DNA of 64,000 nt, taken from NCBI GenBank assembly GCA_029582165.1, contig CM055874.1, forward strand, positions 33,975,383 through 34,039,382, given 5' to 3'. The DNA is from Portulaca oleracea. Lineage: Eukaryota > Streptophyta > Magnoliopsida > Caryophyllales > Portulacaceae. Made by a program: the position numbers and the translations under genes. The notes beneath the pieces were generated by a model. The model worked only from the letters and a program-made list of their open reading frames with translations, did not search any database and had not been told where the DNA came from. Positions 44,141-54,780 of this stretch are shown here, piece after piece (the stretch's first letter is position 1; each line of letters begins with the position of its first letter).

Positions 44141-45787
44141 GGGAAATTCCAAATGGTAGGCATGAAGTATTGGCTATTCCAAATGGTAGACACTCTTTTA
44201 ATATATTCCAAGTGGTAGGCTTAATTATCAAAGAATTCCAAACCGCCGGCAAAATTCAAACAGCCGTTAAGAATTTTAAAAAAAAAAAAAGAAAAGAAAA
44301 ACACAACCTTTTCGATCTGCTCCTAACCTTCGACATTTGAACCTGGAAAATGAATGGCATTGGCTTCCAAAATAGGGGGTAACACAGACGACCTGGAAGC
44401 ACTTCTCCCCATCGTCGTTGCTCGCCGTGGTTACTCTCCGGGGTTGCTTGCCGGCGGTCAACTTCCTTGATGGTCAGAAGACTTCTGTCGTCCCATCTCC
44501 TCCTTCTTCTCTGGTGGTGGACGCTCGGGACGACCTGAAATTTGCCATCTCCTCCTCCTTTGCTCAGAAAACGTCTATCATTGCTCGCCGTGGTTACTCT
44601 CTGGGCTAGTTATGGTTTAGTACAATATACATAGTCTAATTGATAATTACTGGAGCTAAATGTAGAGTATGATGTATAAGGGATGTTGAAGATGGTGTAA
44701 GTGGGGAACATTGTAGCACTTAAGTGAGTAGTAGCTTGCAACATCATCATTAATCCCACCTGATATTTCCTAGCATGAAGTGACTAGTTGCACTTAAGAT
44801 GGGCCTTCTAATCGAACATACATAGACAAAAGAAGGCTTGTACTTGGTTTTCTCATTCTGTTTGGTATTGAATAAATGGTGCGAGAACACATGGCACACT
44901 TACTTTCTCATGGCGGTGGATGGAAGTGGATAGTCGATTCATAGCAATTTGAATGATGCCATAATTCCCGATTCAAAGAATCAGGCGTATTCGTATGTCG
45001 GTATATACTACTATATATTAGCTTTAGCCTTCACGATGTCGTTTGTTGTCAAGCGGCAATCGTTGTCATCTTTGCTTCTGGATCGACAAATGGTTGATGC
45101 TTTCACCATTCACCAACTTTGTTCTTAAGTGGCTTCTTGAGTATTATTTAGATGATTAATGGATCAACTTGCTGAAAATGTCGGTCATTGGTCGTAAAAC
45201 GTCTATCATGATTATGAACACCTCATGCTTTGTTGGTGGCGTGAAAAAGAATATGTTCACGGGCTTGTACATCAATCCATCCCATTGTGTCATGAACTCA
45301 TTCTTAGGTTGTGATGTGCTTTGTGTTGGTGCTTCTCGAATAATCTCGGAGTAACCACGAGCAACGGCAGACGTGCAAAGGAGGAGGAGATGGCAAATTT
45401 CAGGCGTCGACGCCCACCACCGAAGAAGGAGGAGATGGGATGACAAGTCTTCGACGGCCGTCAGGAAGTTGACCGCCGGTGAGCAACCCCGGAGAGTAAC
45501 CACAGCGAGCAACGACGATGGGGAGAAGTGCTTCCAGGTCATCTGTGTTACCCCCTGTTTTGGAAGCCAATGCCATTCATTTTCCAGGTTCAAATGTCGA
45601 AGGTTAGGAGCAGGTAGAAAAGGTTGTGTTTTTCTTTTCTTTCTTTTTTTTTAATTCTTAACGGCTGTTTGAATTTTGCCTACGGTTTGGAATTCTTTGA
45701 TAATTAAGCCTACCACTTGGAATATATTAAAAGGGTGTCTACCATTTGGAATAGCCAATACTTCATGCCTACCATTTGGAATTTCCC
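44141..45787. mobile_element. Mutator-like element with long terminal inverted repeats
   Basis: 1647 bp. Ends GGGAAATTCCAAATGG and its reverse complement, with inverted repeats of about 450-470 bp (44141 to about 44615, and about 45345-45787). Flanking TAAATAAAT is perfect on both sides (44132-44140 and 45788-45796), a 9-bp duplication. Each end carries three short subterminal repeats of the TTCCAAATGGTAGGC form. No transposase is present in the 730-bp centre. A 145-codon minus-strand frame (45156-45593) crosses from the right inverted repeat into the centre, and the inverted repeat itself holds an open frame of about 60 codons; whether this is captured host sequence (Pack-MULE style) cannot be told here. 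Confidence 0.9.
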
Positions 45788-45796
45788 TAAATAAAT

Positions 45797-48517
45797 CCAC
45801 GGGCTTTCATTTGGTCCTCGTGGAGTAAAAATTGAACATCATTCGGTGGTTCCACCAGATACATAATTGTAGTTAAACCTCTATCAAGCGCTAGTTTAGC
45901 AAAATCATTTGCAACCTTGTTTGCTTCCTGATAGGAAAACTTCACTTTAACCGGCCACCTCAGCATTTTTAGCCATGTGCGACATTGCGAGACCAGATTG
46001 TTCAAGATGCCATAGTATGGCTCCCCTTCCCCAATTACCATATGAATTACCACCAAGGAGTCCATTCTCACTTCAAGGTTGTTCATACCTACACCTGTCA
46101 ATTCGGGCGGGCGGGCGGGTTTCGGGTCAGTCGTATATCGGGTTCGGGTAAATACGAGTCAACCCAACGAGTTATGATTACAACATTTTCCATTTTTTCT
46201 TTTAAAAAAATGGTTTCTAAATACTACTTTTTGTACAATATATATAATAAAATATGATTATCTTATAATAACAATAGATTATAATAATTATTTCAACTTA
46301 AGTTAGACAAATAACAAATAAATGAGTTGCGCTTATAGTTTAATCGTTAAAAACTCCAATGAGAAGCCATAAATTTTAATAAAGTTGAACTTAAAAAATT
46401 AATTTTTCAGGTCATACGGGTGGGTCGGGTTTGACCCGCTAATTTTCGAGTTCGGTGTATTTCAGATTTAGTTGAAAAAATTGTATTCAAAACCCAGAAA
46501 GTACGGGCGGGGTCGGGTCAGAAATTGCCAGGTCTATTCATAACCATCCTTTTGCCGTCTTGAGACCTTCCACCAAGGCATGAAGTTCTGCCATGAGGGG
46601 AGATTGATACCCGAGACCCTTCATAAAACGACAAATCCAGTCCACGGTCGCGTCTCTGATTACACCCCCGACGCTACCCAATTTCGGTTTCCCGTTAGCC
46701 GCACCGTCCATGCACAATTGGTAGCACGCAAGACCTGGACCAACCCAGCGCCATTCGTGTCCAGTAAGGTCACGAAGACCCATCCCCAACTCGCGTCCCG
46801 ATCCTCTTCATTCATGATTGCTTCATGGATCCGCACCACTTCTTCCCGTATACGTCGACTTCGATCAAATGGAATGCCTGCTCCATTGTTGAAGGTCCTG
46901 TAATTCCTCCACAACCATAGGTTCCACAGCACGACGGCAAAGACGATAGGTCGTTCATTGTCCCGGGACCTCGACATGAGATTGCTTGGGATCAGCCCTT
47001 GAAGGGCCGCTGCGGTTGCCGGCAGCCAAACCCTTCTATTTCCATAATGTCCCATACTTCCACGGCGCGAGGACTGTGGCAGAAGATATGGTCCACGTCT
47101 TCGGTCGCCCCGCACTTCGAGTAAAACTTGTTGTCGGTCAGGTTTCGCTTCCACCTATTTTCTTGCATCAGCAGTGGATGATGCCACGTTAGCCACATAA
47201 AAACCCGAACTTTCTAAGGTACCTTGAGTCGCCAAATATGCAGCCATTCTTCAATGTTTTCTGTCACCACTGGGCCTTTCACAATGGCCAGCGCAACTTG
47301 GAGGGTGAAGTTGTCGGACAGTTAATCAACCCACATGAAATTATCGCCCATTCCTTCTTCCGCCATTTCGAGCATTGCAATCTTTTGAAGGGCTGAGTTC
47401 GGCAGCCACGTTGCAAACTCGGACCACTTCCAGCCAGTGTTATGATCCCAGTAATCGCAACACTCTTTTCGCTTTCAATCAATGGTTTGGAATCAGCCCA
47501 TTTATCAAGCCAAACTTTTGTGGAGGTTCCATCGTCGAGGGAGATCATTGTACCATTGAGAAGAGTGTCTTTGGTGGTGATTATGCCCTACCATGCATTC
47601 GAACACTTATATTGGGGAGCTAAATCCCTTATTACCATAGTTCGTTGATCCTTAGAATATTTCCCATCTAGAATCTTGACCCAAAGATCATTTTTATTGT
47701 GCAAGAATCTCCATCCTAATTAAGCTAAATAAGCAAGATTGAGATTTCTCATAGAATATAATCCCAATCCCCCCTTATTTCTTACCGTCGTTACAAGTTG
47801 CCAATTTATAAGGTGGATTTTCCTTGCTCCATTCATGTCACCCCAAAGATAGTTTCAAATTTTCCTATCAATCTCATCAAACACAGACCGTGGGATTTTT
47901 GGTGTTTGCATTGTATATGCGAGAATGACATTGATGGTGGATTGAATTAACGTGATTCGGCCTGCTAGTGAGAGGCAACAAGACTTCCATCCTACAAGAC
48001 AGTTGTCTATACGATCCTGCACTCCCTTGCCGGTGGCTCGCATCACCCTTTTGTGGAGCGTTGGAACACCTAAATAATGCCCCAGATCATCGGTCTCTTG
48101 GAATCCTAATAAAGTGCATAATTCTCCCTGAATTTCAGGCTTTGTGTTCGGCGAAAAATAGACATTGGATTTTTGGAAGCTCACCTTTTGACCCGCTATG
48201 AACAGGAATCCTCAAGGCATTCCTTTATAACCTAGGCTTGATCGAGGGTTTCCTTGTAAAGAGCACGACATCATCCGCAAAGAAGAGCTTCGACACTCTT
48301 GGGTTATTTCTACTAGTAGGGAATTCTTTTCATCTCCCTTGTCCTACGGCTACTTAAATAATTTGTGTTAGCCTTTCCATGCAAGCTACAAATAGGCAAG
48401 GGGATAGGGGGTCTCCTTGACAATCCCCCTAGTCGGTTTGAACTTTTCAGTAGCTTCACCATTCCACAAAATACTCATGTGGCACAGGTTGTCACACACT
48501 TCATGATCACTTCTACC
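45797..48517 (-). pseudogene. LINE ORF2 remnant: RT, zf-RVT and RNase H
   Basis: Minus-strand text: MSILWNGEATEKFKPTRGI and the RT active-site region with FADDV (near 48270); VSFQKSNVYFSPN and LGHYLGVPTLHKRV (48184-47855); LDDGTSTKVWLDKWADS (near 47530); the zinc-binding reverse transcriptase-associated region with FYSKCGATEDVDHIFCHSP (47198-46992); then RNase H with CMDGAANGKP, PLMAELHALVEGL and RMDSLVV (catalytic D, E and D visible). The domain ends KARGFI* at 45787/45797, the stop being altered by the Mutator-like insertion. Multiple stops and frameshifts. The RNase H domain is typical of plant L1 lineages. Confidence 0.85.
46090..46536. mobile_element. hAT-type MITE inside the LINE RNase H
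   Basis: 447 bp with inverted ends TACACCTGTCAATT and TAGACCTGGCAATT. Flanked by TTCATACC (46082-46089) and TTCATAAC (46537-46544), an 8-bp duplication with one mismatch. Removing it restores the LINE RNase H text across the site, which proves it is younger than the LINE. CGGGT/ACCCG-rich blocks lie near both ends, as in the elements at 5576 and 60094. Confidence 0.87.
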
Positions 48518-49400
48518 ATATGACCGCGGAATGCAGTGCTATCATCGACAACAAACCGCTGCGAAGCTGGCTGATCCGGGAAGTTTCTCAATCCTGTGCT
48601 CCATTGGCGATTTAGAGATCAGTTACCCCCTGTGTGACTTGGGGGCTAGTGTGAGCATGATGATATACTTGGTGTCCAAGAAGCTTAACTTGGATGACCT
48701 CAACCCCACCTCCATCACTCTGCAACTGGCAGACATATCCATTCGTAGCCCTCTCGGAATCATGGAGGATGTCCCAGTGCAAGTCAGGAAGTTCTACATA
48801 CCATGTGACTTCGTGGTTCTGGATATGGAGGAGGATGCTCGGATTCCAATCATCTTGGGAAGGCCATTTTTGGCTACTGCTGGAGCCATCATCAATGTGC
48901 CCGATGGAATGCTAACCCTCAACATTGGTGACGAGAAGCTGGAGTTCAGTTTGGGAAAGTCCACGGTTGCACCAAAAACAGAATTCCCTTACTACCGGAT
49001 TGATGTAATGGAGGAAGCGCAAGGTGAGCATGGTGAGGATAGCCAATTGCACAAAGAACCTCCCGAGATAAGTATGTCTGAATCTCATATTTTCAAAAAT
49101 TCATTTGATAAACTTGTTTATGATGAGAATGTTGAGAGTGTATGTGAGGATGAATTTGAATTGTTTAAGATGTCTTTGAAGTTACTAACGTTTATTGATG
49201 AGTGCATAAGGATTCGACCACTTGTTCGTGAACCTAAAAGACATTCGGGGTTTAGTGACAAACCCGAGAAGACACTGAAGAATGTTGGAATCAACGTATC
49301 CAAGGTCAAGGAGCAAGAAGTGAACAAAGAAGAAGCAAGATCGAGGGAGACGTCCACCGCGTTGACCTCGAAGCTGATTGATAACGGTGAGTATGGTTAG
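48518..49400 (+). pseudogene. Athila-type aspartic protease region
   Basis: The frame 48531-49400 is open for 289 codons. Upstream text (ECSAIIDNK) is in another frame, joined by a frameshift near 48556, so ATG 48531 is not a real start. The active-site motif is CDLGASVS (residues about 35-42), followed by the LQLADISIRSPLGIMEDVPV block and the flap/end motif IPIILGRPFLATAGAI, the typical Athila protease layout. It would cleave Gag-Pol. The second half (from about residue 150) is an acidic/basic extension that ends at TAG instead of entering reverse transcriptase. Confidence 0.82.
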
Positions 49401-49718
49401 GCTTGGGACCTTAAACAAGCACTTCATGGAAGGCAACCCATGTTTGTAATAGAGGTATTAGTTTTAGGCTTTCAGAAAAAAGGGAAAAAAAGAGAGAAAA
49501 TCCAGTGAAAAAGAAGAAAAAATGAGAAAAAAAAGAAAAAAGAGAGAGTGAGCGAGAGTGAGAGCGAGCATTGAGAGTCATGGAGATGATCTTGATAGGA
49601 AAAGATGACATTTGAAGGCCCTAGGGGGAGGTATGAGTCAGTGTGAGTGAAAAGAAGTAGGAAAGAGTTAGAAAAATATCGAAAAGATTATAGCAGAATA
49701 GGGGGAGACAGAATAGGC

Positions 49719-50252
49719 CTCACGGCCGTGACCCCACATGTCACGCCCGTGAGGCCAATAGCAGTGACCATTTAGATTTTCCAGATCCACATGAGTTACG
49801 GCCGTGACCCTTGAAGCTCAGTTAAAGGTCTCCTTGGTAGAAGCAGCCTCACGGCCGTGACCCCCAGGTCACGCCCATGAGAGCTGTGTAACCCCTTAGC
49901 AGCATCCGTCAACAAAAGACCTCATATCCGTGACCCTCTGATGTTACGCCCATGACATCTTCACGACCCCCTTCCCAGATATTGCCTAGTAGAAGCCTCA
50001 CGGCCGTGACCCTACATGCCCCGTCTGTGAGGTCCAAACAGCTCCCACCAGGCCCAAGACATAATACATGTCACGACCATGACATCCGAGGGTCACGACC
50101 GTGACCCTTGTAGAACAGTTTTTGAGATTTGACATGTCACAGCCGCGAGGTTAGGAGTCATGCTCGTGATGTTTTCGAGGCGCAATCTTAATTCAGTTCA
50201 CGGGGGTTTCACCTTCATTTTCCCTAAAAACTTCCCCTCACGCCCGTAAGCC
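49719..50252. repeat. Cluster of CACGGCCGTGAC near-palindromes
   Basis: At least seven blocks of the form CTCACGGCCGTGACCC or variants (TTACGGCCGTGACCC, CATATCCGTGACCC, GTCACGACCGTGACCC) at about 49719, 49795, 49847, 49920, 49996, 50068 and 50092. Several are followed 5-10 bases later by TCACGCCCGTGAG or similar. Spacing is about 50-75 bases. Each core is itself an inverted repeat, so the region is a string of potential small hairpins. The GC-rich motif contrasts with the AT-rich surroundings. Related motifs occur at 8008-8126. Confidence 0.75.
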
Positions 50253-51746
50253 CCCAACCTCTCTTCTCCCTCAGCCTCGCCGCCACTCCTGTTCGCTGGA
50301 ATATGTTGTCGTCGCCGGCACTTGTCGCCATCGTCGTCGACCCCCTCTCCTATAACCTTCTCTCCCTCTTTCATCGTTTACTCCCCTTTCCTTGTATTGT
50401 TTTGCAAACCCAGATCTACACCAACCACCAGCATCTTTTCCGACCAATTGTCCCCAGAATCAACCCCCTCTGACCACTCTAGCCCTCGCTGCACCGCCCT
50501 CCAACGCCCCAGAAACCAGCACAGTTCACCATCCCACCAATTCCTTCATCCTTCGAACCCTAGACCCTAATCCCCACTTCCACTTCCATCTCTTTCCAAA
50601 CCTTCACCCTCACCCTCGAACCCAAACCCTAAATCCTAACCTCTACCCTTCACCCTCTACCTAGCAACCCTTACCCTAACCTTTCTCCCTCATCACTAAA
50701 ACCATAAACCCTACCTCTTCATAACCTAATTTGCAACCTAGCTTCCACTAGCCTCCAACTTCGAGTACGCAAGCAGGTCTAGGTGCATCCAACCATGTTT
50801 TCCAAGGGGTTATTCATCACAAGGTCGAGGTTCTCCATCTTCAAAAACCACCAATGGCTCCTAGAGGAAAGCGAATGCGTCGTACGTCAGATGCATCCGA
50901 GCAAGCCGCCCCTCGCCATCCTCCGAAATAGCTCCTGAACACCGGACGAAGACGGGAGGCTTGAATACGATGCCAATGCTCGGGTATACTTCCATGGCGA
51001 TGACATGTTCAAGGCCAAGTACGAGTCTTTCAAGACTCGTAAAATATACGTTCCATACGTCTACCACGACGACACTTGCAACCATTTTTTCCTCAAGCGC
51101 ATCCTCCGGGTCCTGTTCAAGCGATTGGGGTGGCAGGCATTCATTAACATCGACACCCCAATCTATGACCAACCTATCTTGAAGTTCTTGAGCTCCTTGA
51201 AGGTTGAAAGAGATGGCCATGCTAACACCACGATGAACTTCAGAGTCGATAACAAGTTGACTACCCTAACACTTGATGAGCTCAACCAAAAGCTCGGGCT
51301 GCCAACCAGGGGGGAAATGTACCGCCAATCCGTACTTTTCACCAAGCAGAACGTCATGAGAGACATTACTTGGCATCAAAGGAGAGAGTTGGTCCCTCGA
51401 GTCTTTGGAGAGACCTGATATCACGACCCGGCTTTGTCAAGGGCCACTGACATTAGCAACCCGACCGTTCGATACTCTCACCGTCTCATTTCCAATTTGA
51501 TGTTCGAGCGAGATGAGAATCGCAATCATGTGTGGAAGGACAATTTATTCATCATCTCCAATGCCCTGGAGGGCGAATTGGTGAACACCGGGTCATGTAT
51601 ACTCCATCAACTTGCATCCGTCAGCACCCCTATCTCCAAGTCGACCATTGGAATGGGGCACATTATTTGTGCCTTCCTTGGGCGCACTGGCCACCAGAAC
51701 TACATGAAGAAGTACCTCGCACATTTCACCTGCATGTGGCTGGACG

Positions 51747-51910
51747 CATAGTTATTAAAATCCTGATCCTGATCTACGATCCTTCAATTTTATGATCTAA
51801 AATCCTTGATATGATTCTACAATCTACACACGATCCACGATCCTATAAGGGTTAATTCTGATCCTAATTACCCCATGGATTCGAGTTAGGATCCCGATTT
51901 TAATAACCTT
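51747..51910. mobile_element. 165-bp Mutator-like MITE, copy 2
   Basis: Similar to 24921-25085 along its length, with inverted ends built on GTTATTAAAATC. Flanked by GGCTGGACG at 51738-51746 and 51911-51919, a perfect 9-bp duplication. It lies inside the ORF1-like reading frame, which continues after removal of the insert and one copy of the duplication. Confidence 0.85.
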
Positions 51911-52121
51911 GGCTGGACGGCATAACCCTATTCAACATGCAAATCATTCGGTCGTACAAGCCGGGCATCGTGATCTACGTACTACCATGGTACGAAGGAG
52001 ACCTATGGCATGCTGCTCGATTTCCAATGGGTCGAGCGTGTCATCAAGGTCACCAACCGTGCCAATTGGTCACGCGATACCCAAGATGGCGGTGAGGGTG
52101 ATGCTGATGAGGAGGAAGAGG

Positions 52122-52195
52122 GAGAAGAAGAAGAAGAAGAAGAAGAAGAAGAAGAAGAAGAAGAAGAAGAAGAAGAAGAAGAAGAAGAAGAAGAG
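52122..52195 (+). repeat. (GAA)n microsatellite
   Basis: About 24 GAA/AAG triplets in an already Glu-rich stretch. In one frame it codes for a poly-Glu tail to the ORF1-like protein, in another poly-Lys. The minus strand gives a poly-Leu frame (52050-52328) that should not be called a gene. Confidence 0.9.
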
Positions 52196-52204
52196 GGTTT
52201 GGTC

Positions 52205-53020
52205 GTGGGACTTCCATTAGTTCCGCCAGGAACTCAACGATGTTCACTAAAACCTCGATAAGCTCTCGACGAAGGTTCACCAGAATTGTCACATGATCAA
52301 GAGTATCCAATCTACCCTGGAGACTCAAGGTTCGGTCCTAGCAGATCTCCAATGTTCCCTTCAATGGCAGAACCGACACGCGTATTATCAAGGCCACCTC
52401 CTCAATGACATGGCCTATCACTACTACCACCATAGCGATCGCCAATCGACACCACCAGGGTGGCACCATCCGGCGTATTCGCCTCTACTAGCCCCTCTGG
52501 GGCCTAGTCAGCAGTGACTGTATGCTTGCCCTGCCCCTCCTTATACTCATTCGTTGATACTTGCATAGTTTGCATGATAAGTGTGGGAGGATCATGTGTC
52601 TGGGTGGTTTGCACGGGTAGTTTGTGTCTTCTTTTCCTCGATATTTTTGAGATAGCTAAGTGGTCTATGCTTGATACTTTGGTGACTTATAAGCGCAGTT
52701 TGGGGTGATGTGTGAGAATCCTATCTTGGCGTAGTTGATTTGTGATTCATGGTTGGTATGTATAGCTTGTATACTAGTTGGTGGGATGTATATTTGGGAG
52801 TCTCCTCTTTTTGGTGTGTTTAGTTTTGGTTTTCATTGCATCTTTGTTTTTCTTTCGTAGTTACTTGATGAATTTTTTAGATTCATTTCCTTAAGTTTGC
52901 ATTCGCATTTTCATCTTTTCACATATTAGTTAGGTGCATGTAGTTTAAGTTGCATTTGATGATTCAGTGAACATTTTAGCACTTCCTACCATACCTCACC
53001 TTTAGATGCATGGTGATGTT
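52205..53020. other. 3' part of the Athila-like element, no gene seen
   Basis: Frames are short. From 52520 on the plus strand is T/G-rich with phrases typical of retrotransposon 3' UTR, but no polypurine tract followed by an LTR start could be placed with confidence. The GCTGGGAGGTGAGT phrase near 53030 marks the start of LTR-like text shared with 23869-24240. Confidence 0.4.
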
Positions 53021-53224
53021 TTTGATGCTGGGAGGTGAGTACTCTCAACATCGGATTGGAAGGTTATGGATGGATTAATTGGACCCTAATATACATTGGT
53101 CTGTGATTAGTATTCGATTAGGAGAATTAGGCCGTTAATGTTATCTAGAAACAATCCCTATGACAATAGTGGTGGAATCTAGAGAGTAAGCATCGAATCC
53201 TAACTCTGGCGAGAGGTATTTGAT

Positions 53225-53419
53225 CACTAGAAATATGGTTATTTGTTCCGCATTAAGTTTTGCTACAAAATATAAAAATATTGCTACAATAGGCTTTTGT
53301 AGTATTTTTTGGAAATGCCACAAATGCTTTGTTACAAAAGGTTTTTGTGGCAATTTTAAAATTATAACAAATTATAAGGCTTTTGTGACATATTTTGAAT
53401 TGCTACAAATGTTAAAACG

Positions 53420-53420
<1 letters not shown>
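53225..53420 (+). mobile_element. Terminal fragment of a CACTA (En/Spm-like) transposon
   Basis: Begins CACTAGAAATATGG, close to the CACTACAAGAAATATGG ends common in plant CACTA elements. It is followed by subterminal repeats of TTGCTACAAA or its variants (near 53267, 53281, 53330, 53391) and TTTTTGTGGCAA. The other end is missing: the fragment is cut off at the (TA)n tract. CACTA elements encode a TNPD-type transposase; none is present here. Confidence 0.6.

Positions 53421-53474
<54 letters not shown>
53421..53474. repeat. (TA)27 microsatellite, left boundary of the 5.6-kb element
   Basis: Uninterrupted TA dinucleotides. The next bases, GGGAACGGATTCA, are the left end of the element; its right end also abuts a TA tract. 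Confidence 0.95.
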
Positions 53475-53477
<3 letters not shown>

Positions 53478-54204
53478 AACGGATTCAATAGGAAGGAACT
53501 TTAAGTAGGAAGGTAGGAAGAGAGAATCAGAGCCATCCAAATCAAATCATGTGGCTGAGAATAAAATCACCGCTCCACATTGAAAACCACTCACACGTGT
53601 GAGACAAAAAAAATAAATAAAAAAAGGCAGCTAAATTAAATTTGTGGCGGTATTCATGGGATTCGGATTGGTAGTTTTTTTGTTTTCCATTTTGGCTCTT
53701 CGTGATCTCTGCAGTGATTTGGAGAGAGAAAGTTGAAGATAGGGGAGTGGAGCTTGCTGCTACGGTTTCTGTCACACTCCAAAGTACACAAGTACTCTAC
53801 TCATGATCGAAAATTGGGGGTTGTGATAGATGTCATTGCTCCAGTGAATAAAGTGTGTGAGAAAATGGCAGCCGACACACCGGATCGACGATGATGACCT
53901 CTCCATTGAAGCAATCATCAAGAACTAGTTGCAGACATCGTATTTGAGTTCAAATTAGGGCAAATTTAAATCAGGTTAGTGTTGAATACGGTTTGTAAAA
54001 GTGAAATTGGAAGAATATATTGATGTGTGCCAAATTTTTTTTTTTTTTACGAGGAACGAAGGTAGGTGTTTAATCGGGTAGAGGATGGGGGGGTAAGGAT
54101 ATCCATATAAAAATTTGACAATATTCAGTATGGAATGTGTGCACTGGAATGTGAGGTGTGGTCAAACAAAGTAGGTTGTGTAGACAAGTTAATGTAATTG
54201 TTTG

Positions 54205-54780
54205 AGCTAGTACTTAAGTTAAGTGTCTTTGGCTCATATAGAAAGTTGGGGTGTTGTGTTGATCTTACAATGCACACTGTGGACAGTATAGTGGTACCAT
54301 GTGTTGTCATTTGGTCCCATATATTATGGTTATAATCTGGTATCAGTAAGTGTGGTCACAAAAATAAGGAGTGTAGTCGGACACGAATTTACTGTTGTCA
54401 TATTCAGTATGATATACCAACATGACCACACTCTGAGTAGTGTGTGCACTAGAATGTGAGGTGTGGTCAAGGAGTGTGGTCAGTAGACCACGAACTGCCT
54501 TCATGGATATATGGGGTGTGATCATTCATTCAACCTGACAACTATTATGTATTCTTGATGTATTTTTTAATTCGTTGGTCATGCGATCAATATATATAAC
54601 ACATTGAAAGCATTGATGGACATATCACATATGAGGTCTGGTCATTCATTCAATATAAAGTGTGTTCATGGACATATGGGGTGTTGTCCAACAAAATAGG
54701 TTATGTGGTCATATTGTTGTAAGTGTTCATGCCAATACTTAAGTTAGGTGTCTTTGGCTCATATAGGAAGTTGGGTGTTG
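54205..54780. repeat. Direct repeat within the (TA)n-bounded element
   Basis: About 50 bp around TACTTAAGTTA.GTGTCTTT and GGCTCATATAG.AAGTTGGG occurs at 54208-54252 and again at 54734-54776, an offset of about 525 bases. Between and around them are GTGTGGTCA phrases. Confidence 0.7.

Larger units (their letters stand above)
44051..48517 (-). mobile_element. Plant L1-type LINE with RNase H, 5'-truncated, with nested insertions
   Basis: On the minus strand the 3' end is a poly(A) tract (T run at about 44052-44067 on the plus strand) preceded by a short 3' UTR with AATAAAA and CAATAA-like signals. Going upstream are an RNase H domain, a zf-RVT region and the C-terminal half of reverse transcriptase, which stops near 48517 where Athila sequence begins. 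LINEs move by target-primed reverse transcription and are commonly 5'-truncated, as here. A 1.65-kb Mutator-like element (44141-45787) sits in the 3' end and a 447-bp hAT MITE (46090-46536) in the RNase H. No target-site duplication of the LINE itself was found. Confidence 0.83.
50851..52200 (+). pseudogene. ATHILA ORF1-like gene, disrupted
   Basis: A likely start is ATG 50851 (MAPRGKRMRRTSD), followed by stops and a frameshift. The main frame 51005-51751 is open except for one TGA at 51416-51418 and reads MFKAKYESFKTRKIY, LTLDELNQKLGLPTRGEMY, VFGET, RLISNLMFERDENRNHVW and MGHIICAFLGRTGHQNY. This layout resembles the ORF1/putative envelope-position protein of Athila elements, function unknown. 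A 164-bp MITE (51747-51910) interrupts it; the text WLDGITLFNMQIIRS resumes directly after. It ends in an acidic tail coded by the (GAA)n repeat. Identification is by pattern only. Confidence 0.5.
48518..53224 (+). mobile_element. Athila-like Ty3/gypsy element, internally deleted
   Basis: Starts inside the gag-protease junction (ECSAIIDNKP near 48527) next to the truncated LINE. It has protease with a long C-terminal extension, the GGAAGGCAACCCATG motif that usually follows Athila pol (near 49428), a spacer with palindrome clusters, an ORF1-like gene, and an end containing the GCTGGGAGGT and CTCTGGCGAGAGG blocks. Reverse transcriptase, RNase H and integrase are absent between protease and spacer. 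No LTR pair could be delimited, so the outer limits are approximate. Confidence 0.65.

Noticed and set aside
45156..45654. Overlapping 145- and 93-codon frames on opposite strands
   Set aside because: They fall in the inverted repeat of the Mutator-like element. A captured gene is possible but unsupported without a homologue.
49719..50252. CRISPR-like array from the CACGGCCGTGAC words
   Set aside because: Cores vary, spacers have unequal length, no cas genes, eukaryotic context. Treated as retrotransposon near-palindromes.
52050..52328. Poly-leucine frame on the minus strand
   Set aside because: Translation of the (GAA)n microsatellite.
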